Position numbers and translations under genes: made by a program
Notes under the pieces: model-generated
The model's input: only the letters and a program-made list of their open reading frames with translations
The model's database searches: none
What the model was told of the DNA's origin: nothing
From: Candidatus Cloacimonadota bacterium
GTDB lineage: Bacteria; Cloacimonadota; Cloacimonadia; Cloacimonadales; TCS61
Assembly: GCA_030596265.1 (NCBI GenBank)
Contig: JAUVKM010000021.1
Span: forward strand, 1 to 15,134
Direction of reading: 5' to 3'
DNA: 15,134 bases
In this document: positions 7,417 to 15,081 of the stretch, in pieces
Layout: each line of letters opens with the position of its first letter
How positions within the stretch are numbered: position 1 is the first letter of the stretch

Positions 7417-8034
7417 TTATTTATTACTTCGTGTGTCGATAATATTTGTGCCTTCAGGTAAAATCAATTCAAAAATTTTGTCGGGCAATGCTTTATTGAT
7501 CTGAATATCAGAGAATTTGTAGATAACAAAATTTCCATTTTTATCAATAATATTAAATTCTGTGACGACATTATTTGAGATTGTAATTATTATTTTTTCT
7601 TCTTCCGGTGTCAGCAACTTAATTCTGATCGTACTATTAAATTGGTCAATAAGCTCCTTTTCTGACATATCCCAATAATGAGAGATAAGCTTATCGGGTC
7701 TTAATTCTATTTCGATCTTATCGGAAATAATTGCTTGTCCTGAAACCGGATCGTACATCGTCATATTATTTTCATTAATTAGAAGTTTTTGCCCAATCGG
7801 TTCGGAATAATCCATAAGAAGGTTTTCTTTATCATAATATAATTTCCCTTCCGAACTTTTATAAACATCAATTTCTTCCCAGTAATTATCTTGAACAAAA
7901 AAAGTCTCGTAAGTATTTATGGTTGAGTAAGTTATGAGCACATCTTCATATATTGTATCTAAGGATTCCTCAGATGCAATTAACAAGATTGGAAGCAGGA
8001 TGAAAAGTAATATTTTATTCAGATAAGTAGCCAT
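7417..8034 (-). CDS. lolA: outer-membrane lipoprotein carrier protein, LolA family
   Basis: The 205-residue protein has an N-terminal signal sequence (hydrophobic 7-20, likely cut after IASE or nearby) and is expected in the periplasm. LolA takes lipoproteins released by LolCDE and carries them to the outer membrane. Family features seen include the early YSTINTYETFFVQ stretch, the beta-rich YKSSEGKLYYDKENLLMDYSEP segment with the LLINENNMTMYDP strand, and a closing strand ending LPDKIFEL. Sequence conservation is low, as is usual for this family, so the call rests on pattern plus context. The gene overlaps the end of ftsK by 20 bases, with a GAGGAT ribosome site inside ftsK. The ftsK-lolA order is also found in Escherichia coli and supports the assignment. 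Confidence 0.82.
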   Translation of the reverse strand: MATYLNKILLFILLPILLIASEESLDTIYEDVLITYSTINTYETFFVQDNYWEEIDVYKSSEGKLYYDKENLLMDYSEPIGQKLLINENNMTMYDPVSGQAIISDKIEIELRPDKLISHYWDMSEKELIDQFNSTIRIKLLTPEEEKIIITISNNVVTEFNIIDKNGNFVIYKFSDIQINKALPDKIFELILPEGTNIIDTRSNK

Positions 8035-10252
8035 ATATTTTCATATCCTCCTCAGATGCCAAGACATCTCTGGATTTACTTCCCACATGCGGACCCACAA
8101 TACCGGCTTGCTCCATCATATCTATAAGTCTTCCAGCACGAGCATAACCTATCTTGAAATGTCTTTGCAGCATGGATACCGATGCAGATCCCGCAGAAAC
8201 GATTGCTACAGCTGCTTCCGGAAAAAGTTCATCATCATAATCAAAACTTCCCTGGAAAACATCTTCATCATTAATTATCTTAATTTGTTGTTCAGGTTTA
8301 GGTTGGGTAAGAAGATATTTTGTAATATCGAGAATTTCTGATGGTTCGATATATGCCCCATGGATCCTCTGCATTCCACCAACACCTGTAGAACTGTAAA
8401 GACTATCACCATTCCCCAACAATTTATCAGCACCATTGCTATCAAGAATAACTCTGGAATCAATTTTGGTTGGAACCTTAAACGCAATTCGGGATGGAAT
8501 ATTCGCTTTAATAATTCCTGTGAGGACCTGGGTTGAAGGACGCTGTGTAGCGAGGATCAGATGAATTCCAATTGCTCTTGCCATTTGAGCAAGTCTTGTT
8601 ATAAGTCTTTCTATATCTTTACCTATTGTCATGATCAAATCTGCAAGCTCATCCACAACAATAACAATATAAGGGATTGGTTTATCCTCGGTCTCTGATT
8701 CTTCGTTTTTCTTACTCTTTTTTAGTAATTCTTTCACTTGTTCATTATATGAAGCAATATTTTTAACTTTATGTTTCTGTAGAAGTTCATAGCGTTTTTC
8801 CATTTCGTAAACACACCACTGTAAAACTTTTAGCGCATCATCGTTATCAGTCACCACATTTTGGATCAAGTGTGGAATTCCCTCATAAATAGAGAGCTCA
8901 ATCCTTTTGGGATCGATCATGATAAAGCGGATATCTTCCGGCTTCATGCGGAATATGATACTATTTATAATCGTATTTATGCACACACTTTTACCTGTTC
9001 CGGTTGCTCCGGCAATAAGCAAGTGTGGCATTGCAGCAAGGTCTGCAATCACCGGATGCCCGGCAATATCCTTTCCAAGGCCTAAGGCTATATTTCCCTT
9101 AAATGACCTCATTTCATCAGATTCAAGAATATCTTTTAAATATATCGTATCTCTGATGTTGTTTGGAATTTCAATGCCAACCAGTCCGCGGCCTGGGATT
9201 GGGGCTTGAATACGAATACTTTTAGCTTTGATAGCAAGCGCCAGGTCATCTGCAAGTGCATGGAATTTATTAACTTTAACACCCGGTGCAGGTTCAATTT
9301 CATATTGAGTGATAATAGGTCCAATATTTACATTTTTAACTTCTGCATTAACACCAAATTCAGCAAGTTTATCAATGAGTATTCCGCTGATACTATTAAT
9401 ATTTCTTTGAATTTCTTCCCTATCTTCTTTAGAGGGCTGCACACTTGAGAGAAAGCGAACAGTATCTGGTACAGCGTATTCTTTAAGTGTATCACTAATT
9501 TCATTTTTGTTCTGAGTCATCTTTTGAGGAGGGATAATTGGTTTCTTAAATTCTTCTTGTTTCTTTTTTCTAGATATATGGTCAGTGATCTTTGGTGTCT
9601 TTTTCTTTTTAGTTTTCTTAGGTTTCATTATTTTTTTCGATCTTTTAGAGAATGTAATGGAGAATAATGCTTTGATCCCATTTCCTATCTTGATCGCAAC
9701 AAATACAAAGAATTTCTGAATATTCTCAAGATCAAAAATGAAGATAAGCGAGATCAATACTACAGCTGCAGAGATAATGCCAGTTCCTGTACGATCAAAA
9801 ATGTTTTCTAGAAAGCTATAGAATTTCCAAGGAGTTATTCCCGCAGCATCTAGGTTATTTGGATTTATTACAAATGAACCGATATTTGCAAAGAATGCGA
9901 ATATAATAAAACTAACTACTCGCGAATATGGATGCCTTTCTTTCTTAAGGAAGATCATAAAGAAACCTAAAAATAAGCCTCCAATAAGTAGGGAGATGCT
10001 AAAGAATTTTCCGAAAATAGTAGCAAACCAAAAGCCAAAGAATGCGCCAAATGGTCCTATTGGATTTGATACTGCAGGGAAATCTAATTTAATAAATTTG
10101 AAAATATTCATATTAGCTTTTTGTAAAATCTGGTAATCTAATACTATTTGCATGAGTGGTTCTGTTATCGCTACAAGAAACAATACTGAGAAAAGTAATA
10201 TTATAATTCCAAAAAATATTTGAATAAATTTCTTCTTTTCTAACTTATCCAT
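8015..10252 (-). CDS. ftsK: DNA translocase FtsK/SpoIIIE
   Basis: This septal DNA pump moves chromosome ends apart during division and activates Xer recombination at dif. The 745 residues split as expected. Four or five membrane segments lie in 9-180 (about 9-31, 66-82, 84-102, 112-131, 158-178). A Lys/Pro-rich linker runs from about 200 to 250, much shorter than in E. coli. The motor domain spans about 255-655, with Walker A GATGTGKS at 415-422, Walker B IVIVVDELAD at 529-538, and ATQRPSTQVLTGIIKANIP. A C-terminal winged-helix gamma domain at about 680-735 (SVSMLQRHFKIGYARAGRLI) reads orientation sequences. A GAGGT ribosome site precedes the ATG. A 54-base gap separates it from the upstream ychF-like gene and it overlaps the downstream lolA-like gene. 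All catalytic motifs look intact. Confidence 0.97.
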   Translation of the reverse strand: MDKLEKKKFIQIFFGIIILLFSVLFLVAITEPLMQIVLDYQILQKANMNIFKFIKLDFPAVSNPIGPFGAFFGFWFATIFGKFFSISLLIGGLFLGFFMIFLKKERHPYSRVVSFIIFAFFANIGSFVINPNNLDAAGITPWKFYSFLENIFDRTGTGIISAAVVLISLIFIFDLENIQKFFVFVAIKIGNGIKALFSITFSKRSKKIMKPKKTKKKKTPKITDHISRKKKQEEFKKPIIPPQKMTQNKNEISDTLKEYAVPDTVRFLSSVQPSKEDREEIQRNINSISGILIDKLAEFGVNAEVKNVNIGPIITQYEIEPAPGVKVNKFHALADDLALAIKAKSIRIQAPIPGRGLVGIEIPNNIRDTIYLKDILESDEMRSFKGNIALGLGKDIAGHPVIADLAAMPHLLIAGATGTGKSVCINTIINSIIFRMKPEDIRFIMIDPKRIELSIYEGIPHLIQNVVTDNDDALKVLQWCVYEMEKRYELLQKHKVKNIASYNEQVKELLKKSKKNEESETEDKPIPYIVIVVDELADLIMTIGKDIERLITRLAQMARAIGIHLILATQRPSTQVLTGIIKANIPSRIAFKVPTKIDSRVILDSNGADKLLGNGDSLYSSTGVGGMQRIHGAYIEPSEILDITKYLLTQPKPEQQIKIINDEDVFQGSFDYDDELFPEAAVAIVSAGSASVSMLQRHFKIGYARAGRLIDMMEQAGIVGPHVGSKSRDVLASEEDMKIYGYLSE

Positions 10253-10306
10253 TTTTACCTCATTTAGATCATCATTTGATAATATTGCTGATTTGAAGAA
10301 TTCTTT

Positions 10307-11377
10307 CTATACACTAAACCTAATATTTATAATATCTCCATCCTGGACAATATATTTTTTCCCTTCAAGTCGGAATAATCCTTTTTCTCTTACCGCTTTT
10401 TCGCTGCCACATTGCATCAGGTCGTTGTAGGAAAAGCACTCTGCACGGATAAAGCCTCGCGCTAGATCAGAATGAATCTTGCCGGCAGCTTCTACCGCAT
10501 CATCACCTTTTGTAATTGTCCATGCTCGAACTTCATCCTCACCTACTGTGAAAAAACTACAATAACCAAGAAGTTCATAAGAAAATTTCGTAAGTCTATC
10601 CCTGCCAGATTCACTAATGTTCATATCCTGCATGAACTCAATTGCTTCATCTTCATCTAAATTATTCAGTTCCATTTCAAAAGTTCCAGCAAATTCAATA
10701 ACTTTATAAAGTGTATTTAATCTATTTATTACAGAATCACTATTCCCAAAATTATCTTCATCTGAATTGAGAATTATCATCAAGGGCTTTTGTGTAATGA
10801 ATTGAAATCCGCGGACAGCCTTTTCTTCATCACTGGCAAGGTTTAGTGTACGAATTGTATTCGAATCTTCAAGATGCGCAATTATCTTTAACAATGCCTT
10901 TTCTTCTATCTGCAATGAAGCGTCTTTGATTCCTCTTTTTTTACTTAATTCTACTTTTTCAAGTCTTTTTTCTGCAATTATCAAATCCGAGATAATCATA
11001 TCAGATTCAATTGAATCTACATCAATAACGGGATTGGGCGCATTTCCCGAAGTTGGGTCATCAAAATTACGAACAACCAATGCCAGAGCGTCGGTAGTTT
11101 TAACCAATCCCATTCCAGAACTGCCGAATGAATCTTTATTACTTTTGTTTCCGGTAAGTCCAACAAAATCAATATATTCAATGGTTGCAAAAATAGTTTT
11201 TTGGGGATTGTACATTTCTGCAAGCTTTTCAACTCGTTCATCTTCGACCTGTACAATTCCTTGATTTGGTTCAATTTTCTGAGAAGAATAGGATGTGATT
11301 TCAGCTTCTAATCCGGTAAGCGTATTAAAGATAGTTGTTTTTCCTGAATTTTGTAAACCAATTAAACCGATTTTCAT
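10307..11377 (-). CDS. ychF: YchF/OLA1-family P-loop nucleotidase
   Basis: The 356-residue cytoplasmic protein belongs to the ribosome-associated YchF/OLA1 NTPase family, whose members often prefer ATP and affect translation and stress responses. The P-loop GLQNSGKT is at 7-14, the switch II region DFVGL at 70-74, and the non-canonical G4 motif NSDE at 204-207 fits the NxxE typical of YchF. A helical, charged segment lies at about 130-180. The C-terminal TGS domain at about 272-356 is very recognisable (FFTVGEDEVRAWTI, AAGKIHSDLARGFIRAE, YIVQDGDIINIRF). It is somewhat divergent: Gln replaces the usual Pro at residue 9 and the switch II loop lacks the common AGLVxGA. It starts one base after the stop of the pseudouridine synthase gene, so the two are likely translationally coupled. 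Confidence 0.92.
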   Translation of the reverse strand: MKIGLIGLQNSGKTTIFNTLTGLEAEITSYSSQKIEPNQGIVQVEDERVEKLAEMYNPQKTIFATIEYIDFVGLTGNKSNKDSFGSSGMGLVKTTDALALVVRNFDDPTSGNAPNPVIDVDSIESDMIISDLIIAEKRLEKVELSKKRGIKDASLQIEEKALLKIIAHLEDSNTIRTLNLASDEEKAVRGFQFITQKPLMIILNSDEDNFGNSDSVINRLNTLYKVIEFAGTFEMELNNLDEDEAIEFMQDMNISESGRDRLTKFSYELLGYCSFFTVGEDEVRAWTITKGDDAVEAAGKIHSDLARGFIRAECFSYNDLMQCGSEKAVREKGLFRLEGKKYIVQDGDIINIRFSV

Positions 11378-11378
11378 T

Positions 11379-12113
11379 TTATTTCCTTTTTGTATTTGTT
11401 TTGCTTGTATTAAGCAACGACATTACCTCAGAAGGTTTGAGCATCCGCCACATTCCTAAAGGGAGTTTGTTTAACTTTACGTTTCCAATTTGTAATCTTT
11501 TTAACTCCATCACTTCTGAACCTACGCTTTTAAGCATATAACGAATTTGTCTTTTTCTTCCTTCAAAGATAGTAATTTTTAATGTTGTTGTGCTATTTTT
11601 TACACTATTCACAAAGACAATAGCGGGTTTTGTTTTCTTTCCATTTAGTACGATCCCCTTTCTAAGTTTTTCAATATTCTCATCTGTTATCTTGCCCTTG
11701 ATCTTTACTTTGTACATTTTTTGCAATTTGTACTTCGGGTGAATTATTTTTTCTGCAAAATCACCATCATTTGTAAGAAGAAGAAGTCCTTCAGACATAT
11801 AATCTAATCTTCCAATATAAAATAAATTAGTCCCAAAATCGGGTAGAAGATCGAAAATAATCCTTCTATCGAAATCATCTTTTTTTGTTACGAGATATTT
11901 CTTAGGCTTATTCAACATCAAATAAATATTCTCTTTTTTAGGAATTATTTTCTTTCCTTCATAAGTTATAACATCAATTTTAGGGTCAATTTGTAAAGAA
12001 AGATTAATATCCACTTTATCATTTACTTGTATTTTACCATCTAAAATCAGCTTTTCAACTGATCTTCGAGATCCCAAATTGCATTGCGCTAGATATTTAT
12101 TAATTCTTACCAT
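11379..12113 (-). CDS. 16S/23S rRNA pseudouridine synthase, RsuA/RluB/RluE/RluF family
   Basis: The enzyme isomerises a specific uridine in ribosomal RNA to pseudouridine. An S4 RNA-binding domain occupies residues 3-50 (RINKYLAQCNLGSRRSVEKL). The catalytic domain has GRLDYMSEGLLLLTNDG, with the likely catalytic Asp at 104, and the conserved EGRKRQIRYM at 184-193. At 244 residues the length is right for RsuA/RluB. The exact target base cannot be assigned from sequence alone; RluB (23S helix 89) is the commonest annotation for this form. The ATG overlaps the last 7 bases of the lptE-like gene and the stop lies one base before the ychF-like start, so it is embedded in an operon. The C-terminus is a short Lys/Thr/Asn-rich tail. 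Confidence 0.93.
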   Translation of the reverse strand: MVRINKYLAQCNLGSRRSVEKLILDGKIQVNDKVDINLSLQIDPKIDVITYEGKKIIPKKENIYLMLNKPKKYLVTKKDDFDRRIIFDLLPDFGTNLFYIGRLDYMSEGLLLLTNDGDFAEKIIHPKYKLQKMYKVKIKGKITDENIEKLRKGIVLNGKKTKPAIVFVNSVKNSTTTLKITIFEGRKRQIRYMLKSVGSEVMELKRLQIGNVKLNKLPLGMWRMLKPSEVMSLLNTSKTNTKRK

Positions 12114-12595
12114 TCTTCTAAAGTATTCTTCATTATTGAATCAAAAAGTTTATCCGTTATCTCTTCCTGTGCTTCAACTTCGCTTTTAAACAAACTGTTT
12201 TCATCAGAAAGAGAATATCGCTCAGATTGCATTAATGAATTGTTTTGCCAGAGAATTTGATTTTTCTTAAGATCAGAAAATATTACAGAAAATAAAACCC
12301 TAACCTCATATTCATCGATCGAGGATCCTGAATAGGCAACGATCTTATTTGAATAATCCAAAATACTGCATTCCAATTGACAGTCCGGAGACATACCAAC
12401 CAACTTAAGGCGTCCATCCGATTCATAACTATCAACAATAGAATTAAAAACAGCATCTCTAAAATCATAATTGCTAGTTTGGTTTTCTATAGGCAGAATC
12501 ATGACCGTTTTTAGATGCGGATAACCAGTAGTATAGACGGAATAGCTACAACTAGTTACAAGCAAACTTACAAACAATATTAATTTAAATTTCAT
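12107..12595 (-). CDS. lptE: LptE-like LPS-assembly lipoprotein
   Basis: The 162-residue lipoprotein has a short signal and a lipobox (LVTSC) with the lipidated Cys at residue 16. LptE plugs the LptD barrel and helps place lipopolysaccharide in the outer leaflet. The pattern fits the family: TGYPHLKTVMILPIENQTSNYDFRDAVFNSI, a CQLECSILDYSNKIVAYS strand pair, and VRVLFSVIFSDLKKNQILW. Primary sequence conservation in LptE is poor, so this is a fold-pattern call; another small outer-membrane lipoprotein is the alternative. It is the first gene of the long minus-strand run, so its upstream region probably holds the operon promoter. A GAGGAG lies about 12 bases before the ATG, a longer spacing than usual, with no better in-frame start. 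Confidence 0.72.
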   Translation of the reverse strand: MKFKLILFVSLLVTSCSYSVYTTGYPHLKTVMILPIENQTSNYDFRDAVFNSIVDSYESDGRLKLVGMSPDCQLECSILDYSNKIVAYSGSSIDEYEVRVLFSVIFSDLKKNQILWQNNSLMQSERYSLSDENSLFKSEVEAQEEITDKLFDSIMKNTLEEW

Positions 12596-12618
12596 GAATT
12601 TAGCAATCTCCTCATTGT

Positions 12619-12658
12619 ATATCTGTCAAGAAAATACTCTCTAATACTTGACAGATAT
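12619..12658. promoter_or_regulatory. perfect 12-bp inverted repeat in a divergent promoter region
   Basis: ATATCTGTCAAG (12619-12630) and CTTGACAGATAT (12647-12658) are exact reverse complements separated by 16 bases. Each arm carries a TTGACA, one facing each way, so bound protein would cover the -35 regions of both divergent genes. The likely role is an operator coordinating the lptE operon with the HTH-EIIA gene. The HTH-EIIA protein itself is a natural candidate binder (inference). Confidence 0.6.
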
Positions 12659-12676
12659 ATTTATAATTAAGATAAG
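12648..12676 (+). promoter_or_regulatory. sigma-70-type promoter for the HTH-EIIA gene
   Basis: TTGACA at 12648-12653 is a perfect -35 hexamer. A 17-base spacer leads to GATAAG at 12671-12676, which matches four of the six TATAAT positions. The following AT-rich leader carries AAGGA at 12700-12704, seven bases before the ATG at 12712. The -35 lies in the right arm of the inverted repeat, which suggests repression or activation at this site. Confidence 0.55.
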
Positions 12677-12711
12677 AGTTTCAATAAAAATAAAATATTA
12701 AGGAATTATTT

Positions 12712-13377
12712 ATGGCAAAAGAGTATTTAACTTTACGACAAGCAGCAGCGTACTTAAAGGTTACCGATTCAGTCATCAAGGAGATGACAAAAAGCAAGAT
12801 ATTTTCTGCAAAGAAAGTAGGAAACACATATAAAATTGAGAAAGCAGATGTAGATGAATGGTTAGCAAATCTCAACGAGAGGGAAGTAGAACATCTAGCA
12901 CTTAAAAGATCAGTATGTAAATTTTCTGATTATTTCAAACCCAAATTCATCTATTTAGATTTTGCAGCAGACAACAAATATGAAGCAATTGGGGAGATGT
13001 CAAAGAAAGCAAAAGATCTAAAAATTGTTCGAGATCATCGATGGCTTTATCAAGTAGTTGTTGCAAGAGAAGAATTAGTATCTACTGCAATTGGGAAAGG
13101 TGTAGCCTTATTACATCCCAGGCATTTACATCCTTCCAAGATAAAAAAACCAAGCATAATTTTTGGAAGATCAGCTGAAGGCATTGAGTTTGATGCTATT
13201 GATAATAAACCCGTGAATCTCTTTTTCATGTTATTATTGCATGATGACATTCAACACCTTTTCTCGATCTCTTACATTTCAAAATTATTAATGAGCGAAG
13301 ATACCTTAAATACATTGAGTAATGCGAAATCCAACGAAGAGATTGTTGCTGTTTTAACAAAAAACGTGTTAAAATAA
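12712..13377 (+). CDS. HTH (excisionase-type) - PTS EIIA fusion regulator
   Basis: The 221-residue protein joins two domains. Residues 5-51 (YLTLRQAAAYLKVTDSVIKE through GNTYKIEKADVDEWL) are a MerR/excisionase-like winged helix-turn-helix (HTH_17). Residues about 70-215 resemble the EIIA domain of fructose/nitrogen-type PTS proteins: AIGKGVALLHPRHLHP with the candidate phospho-His 135, IIFGRSAEGIEFDAIDNKPV, then LFFMLLLHDDIQHLFSISYISKLL with the second conserved His at 182. Known EIIANtr proteins take phosphate via HPr and act as sensors. Here the fusion suggests a DNA-binding output controlled by phosphorylation, which is inference. No PTS permease or HPr gene is nearby. It is transcribed away from the lptE operon and is the only complete plus-strand gene in the window. 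Confidence 0.9.
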   Translation: MAKEYLTLRQAAAYLKVTDSVIKEMTKSKIFSAKKVGNTYKIEKADVDEWLANLNEREVEHLALKRSVCKFSDYFKPKFIYLDFAADNKYEAIGEMSKKAKDLKIVRDHRWLYQVVVAREELVSTAIGKGVALLHPRHLHPSKIKKPSIIFGRSAEGIEFDAIDNKPVNLFFMLLLHDDIQHLFSISYISKLLMSEDTLNTLSNAKSNEEIVAVLTKNVLK

Positions 13378-13383
13378 ACCTAT

Positions 13384-13399
13384 AGTTTCACGTGAAACA
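13384..13399. other. parS: parS centromere-like site (ParB binding)
   Basis: The 16 bases AGTTTCACGTGAAACA match the conserved bacterial parS consensus TGTTNCACGTGAAACA at all but the first base. The inner 14 bases GTTTCACGTGAAAC are a perfect palindrome. The site sits between the stop of the plus-strand HTH-EIIA gene and the stop of the minus-strand DUF4015 gene, so it is free of coding constraint. parS sites usually cluster near the replication origin and load ParB for chromosome segregation. Confidence 0.8.
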
Positions 13400-14617
13400 T
13401 TAGTCTAGATTATCAAACTCTCTTATCCATCTTAGGGTTTTATAATATTTATTTGAAGCATTCCAAAGTATGTATCCATCGGATTTAGAATCGATAACTG
13501 CTTGTATCTGTCCGGTTATGTAACCGTATCCATAATTAACTTTCCATGAATTTGATTGAATATATGGGATTATCCTGCAATTACTATCAGCATGTTTCTT
13601 CGATAAGACACTCCCCTTATAGACGATAAAATAGGGTTCGTTGTGTAGGTTTTCTCTGAATCCAAAATCTTTAGCAAAATGCGATGAATAGATCATTGGG
13701 TGGATTGCATCAAGATGTTTAGTCATTTTGTCTATATCTTGTCCGGTAGCATTAATATCGGCAGCTCTTTGCCATGATACGATAGCAAATACATCCGCAG
13801 TTAATGTAACATCATATTTTTCACATATTCTTTTTGCTCTTGAAACGAAATCCATAATGATGTCAGATTTTTGTCTAAATATATATGTCGAGTCACTTTT
13901 AGCTTTTAGTGAATCTTCTTTTTGAAATGCAAAAACAGCTTCTGAAATTTTTCCCTGTGTTGGAAATCGGATATAATCCATTTGAATTTCATCTACACCT
14001 TTTTTTGCAATTTCCTCAATAATATCCAAAAGTGTATTTTGAACTTGAATGTTTGATGAATCTAACCACGAAGCTTTTTTTCTTTTACTTTCTTTCCAGA
14101 CTCCACCATTTACACTTTCTGGTCTTAATGTCGAATCTCGTTGTGCAGTCAGCTGATCATGGAACATTACCACCCTGGCAATGGCTCTCATATCTCGCTT
14201 ATGGGCGGCTTTAACAACCTTATTAATGTCAACAATCGGTTTAATGTTTTCGCTCGCCAGAAAGCCTATTTGCCGCATTCTAAAGAAAACGTGCCCATTC
14301 ATATTTTTAAGATCAAAAATTAAGGTGTTTATTCCGGCAGCTTCAGCACTATCTAGTATTGTATAATATTTAGGTGTGTTAATAGTATATGCAGTCAAAT
14401 ATATACCTTTTGTAAATTTTTTATATTTTATCTTTTTTGCGATATTTCGTATAAGTTGTTTTTTTATAATTTTTTGTTTTTCTGGTTGAACTTTGTTTTC
14501 CAATGTATCTGCTTTAATAATTTTCGATTCTATCACATTCTGAATTTTATTATCTTTTTTCTCTGTGCATGAAATTATTATTACAAGTAAAAATAACAAG
14601 AAGTATCTGGTTTTCAT
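13400..14617 (-). CDS. lipoprotein of the putative glycoside hydrolase family DUF4015
   Basis: The 405-residue protein starts with a lipoprotein signal (hydrophobic 5-15, Cys17 in IISC), then a charged Lys/Glu linker to about residue 65. The rest matches the putative glycosyl hydrolase family DUF4015 (TIM-barrel type). Characteristic pieces are KGIYLTAYT at 70-78, TLIFDLKNMNGHV, ARVVMFHD at 147-154, EIQMDYIRFPTQG at 210-222, HPMIYSSHF at 306-314, and YGYGYITGQIQAVIDSKSDGYILWN near the end. The Asp in MDYIRFP (214) is a plausible active-site residue. The substrate is not established for this family; a cell-wall or surface polysaccharide is possible. An AGGATG ribosome site precedes the start, but the ATP synthase terminator lies only about 20 bases upstream, leaving little room for a separate promoter. 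Confidence 0.87.
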   Translation of the reverse strand: MKTRYFLLFLLVIIISCTEKKDNKIQNVIESKIIKADTLENKVQPEKQKIIKKQLIRNIAKKIKYKKFTKGIYLTAYTINTPKYYTILDSAEAAGINTLIFDLKNMNGHVFFRMRQIGFLASENIKPIVDINKVVKAAHKRDMRAIARVVMFHDQLTAQRDSTLRPESVNGGVWKESKRKKASWLDSSNIQVQNTLLDIIEEIAKKGVDEIQMDYIRFPTQGKISEAVFAFQKEDSLKAKSDSTYIFRQKSDIIMDFVSRAKRICEKYDVTLTADVFAIVSWQRAADINATGQDIDKMTKHLDAIHPMIYSSHFAKDFGFRENLHNEPYFIVYKGSVLSKKHADSNCRIIPYIQSNSWKVNYGYGYITGQIQAVIDSKSDGYILWNASNKYYKTLRWIREFDNLD

Positions 14618-14640
14618 TTTTTCATCCTAACACCTTTATT

Positions 14641-14672
14641 AAAAAAAGGGTGGCTTTAGCCACCCTTTTTTT
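14641..14672 (-). terminator. strong intrinsic terminator after atpC, likely bidirectional
   Basis: GGGTGGC (14648-14654) pairs with GCCACCC (14659-14665) around a TTTA loop. Seven A precede and seven T follow on the plus strand, so both strands have a GC-rich stem followed by a U tract. It begins two bases after the atpC stop and should end the ATP synthase transcript. Any readthrough would continue into the DUF4015 gene. Confidence 0.93.
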
Positions 14673-14674
14673 AT

Positions 14675-15073
14675 TTATTTTGAATTTAATTCCAACCGGA
14701 CCAGAGCTTTTTTTAATGAGGCTTCTGCACGCCTGAAATTTATGTTCTCTTTAGAACTTTTAAGACGTTTCTCTGCACGTTCTTTTGATGCTTTAGCACG
14801 TGCAATATCTATTTCATCTTTCCTTTCAATAGTATCACATACAATTTTAATAACATTATTTTCCACTGTAACAAACCCATCATGGATCGTATATTCTTCA
14901 CAATTCTCATTTTGAAAAAGTTGAAGAACGCCGGTTCTGATCTTAGTAATGAATGGTGTGTGATCAAAAGATATTCCAAAATCACCATCTACGCCAGGAA
15001 CTATCACATGATCATATTCTTTGTCGATCCTGATCTGAGTTGGCTGAATAACTTTAATATGAATTTTACTCAT
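14675..15073 (-). CDS. atpC: ATP synthase F1 epsilon subunit
   Basis: The 132-residue protein is the epsilon subunit, part of the central stalk that couples proton or sodium flow to rotation in F1 and inhibits ATP hydrolysis. The N-terminal beta-sandwich (1-85) has VPGVDGDFGISFDHTPFIT at 25-43, matching the family PGxxGxxGxxxxHxP pattern, although the usual LPGH is SFDH here. The C-terminal two-helix hairpin (about 88-130) is rich in Ala, Lys, Glu and Arg (DIARAKASKERAEKRL). Length is typical. It starts 8 bases after the stop of an upstream gene whose tail fits atpD, the standard order, and is followed by a strong terminator, so it closes the operon. An AAGG sits very near the ATG. Confidence 0.96.
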   Translation of the reverse strand: MSKIHIKVIQPTQIRIDKEYDHVIVPGVDGDFGISFDHTPFITKIRTGVLQLFQNENCEEYTIHDGFVTVENNVIKIVCDTIERKDEIDIARAKASKERAEKRLKSSKENINFRRAEASLKKALVRLELNSK

Positions 15074-15081
15074 ACCTTAAA

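Noticed and set aside
8907..9209. Plus-strand open frame of 100 codons opposite ftsK
   Set aside because: It lies entirely over the conserved FtsK motor domain, has no ribosome site or recognisable domain, and reads as an antisense shadow.
10926..11264. Plus-strand open frame of 112 codons opposite the ychF-like gene
   Set aside because: It is antisense to a clearly conserved GTPase and has Ser/Thr/Leu-rich composition without motifs.
12619..12658. Possible dif/Xer recombination site near ftsK
   Set aside because: dif sites have two roughly 11-bp arms separated by about 6 bases. Here the arms are perfect and separated by 16 bases, in a promoter region, so an operator fits better.
14804..14814. 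Second CACGTG palindrome, inside atpC
   Set aside because: The flanks (GCACGTGC) do not match the parS arms and the bases encode a conserved Ala/Arg-rich helix.
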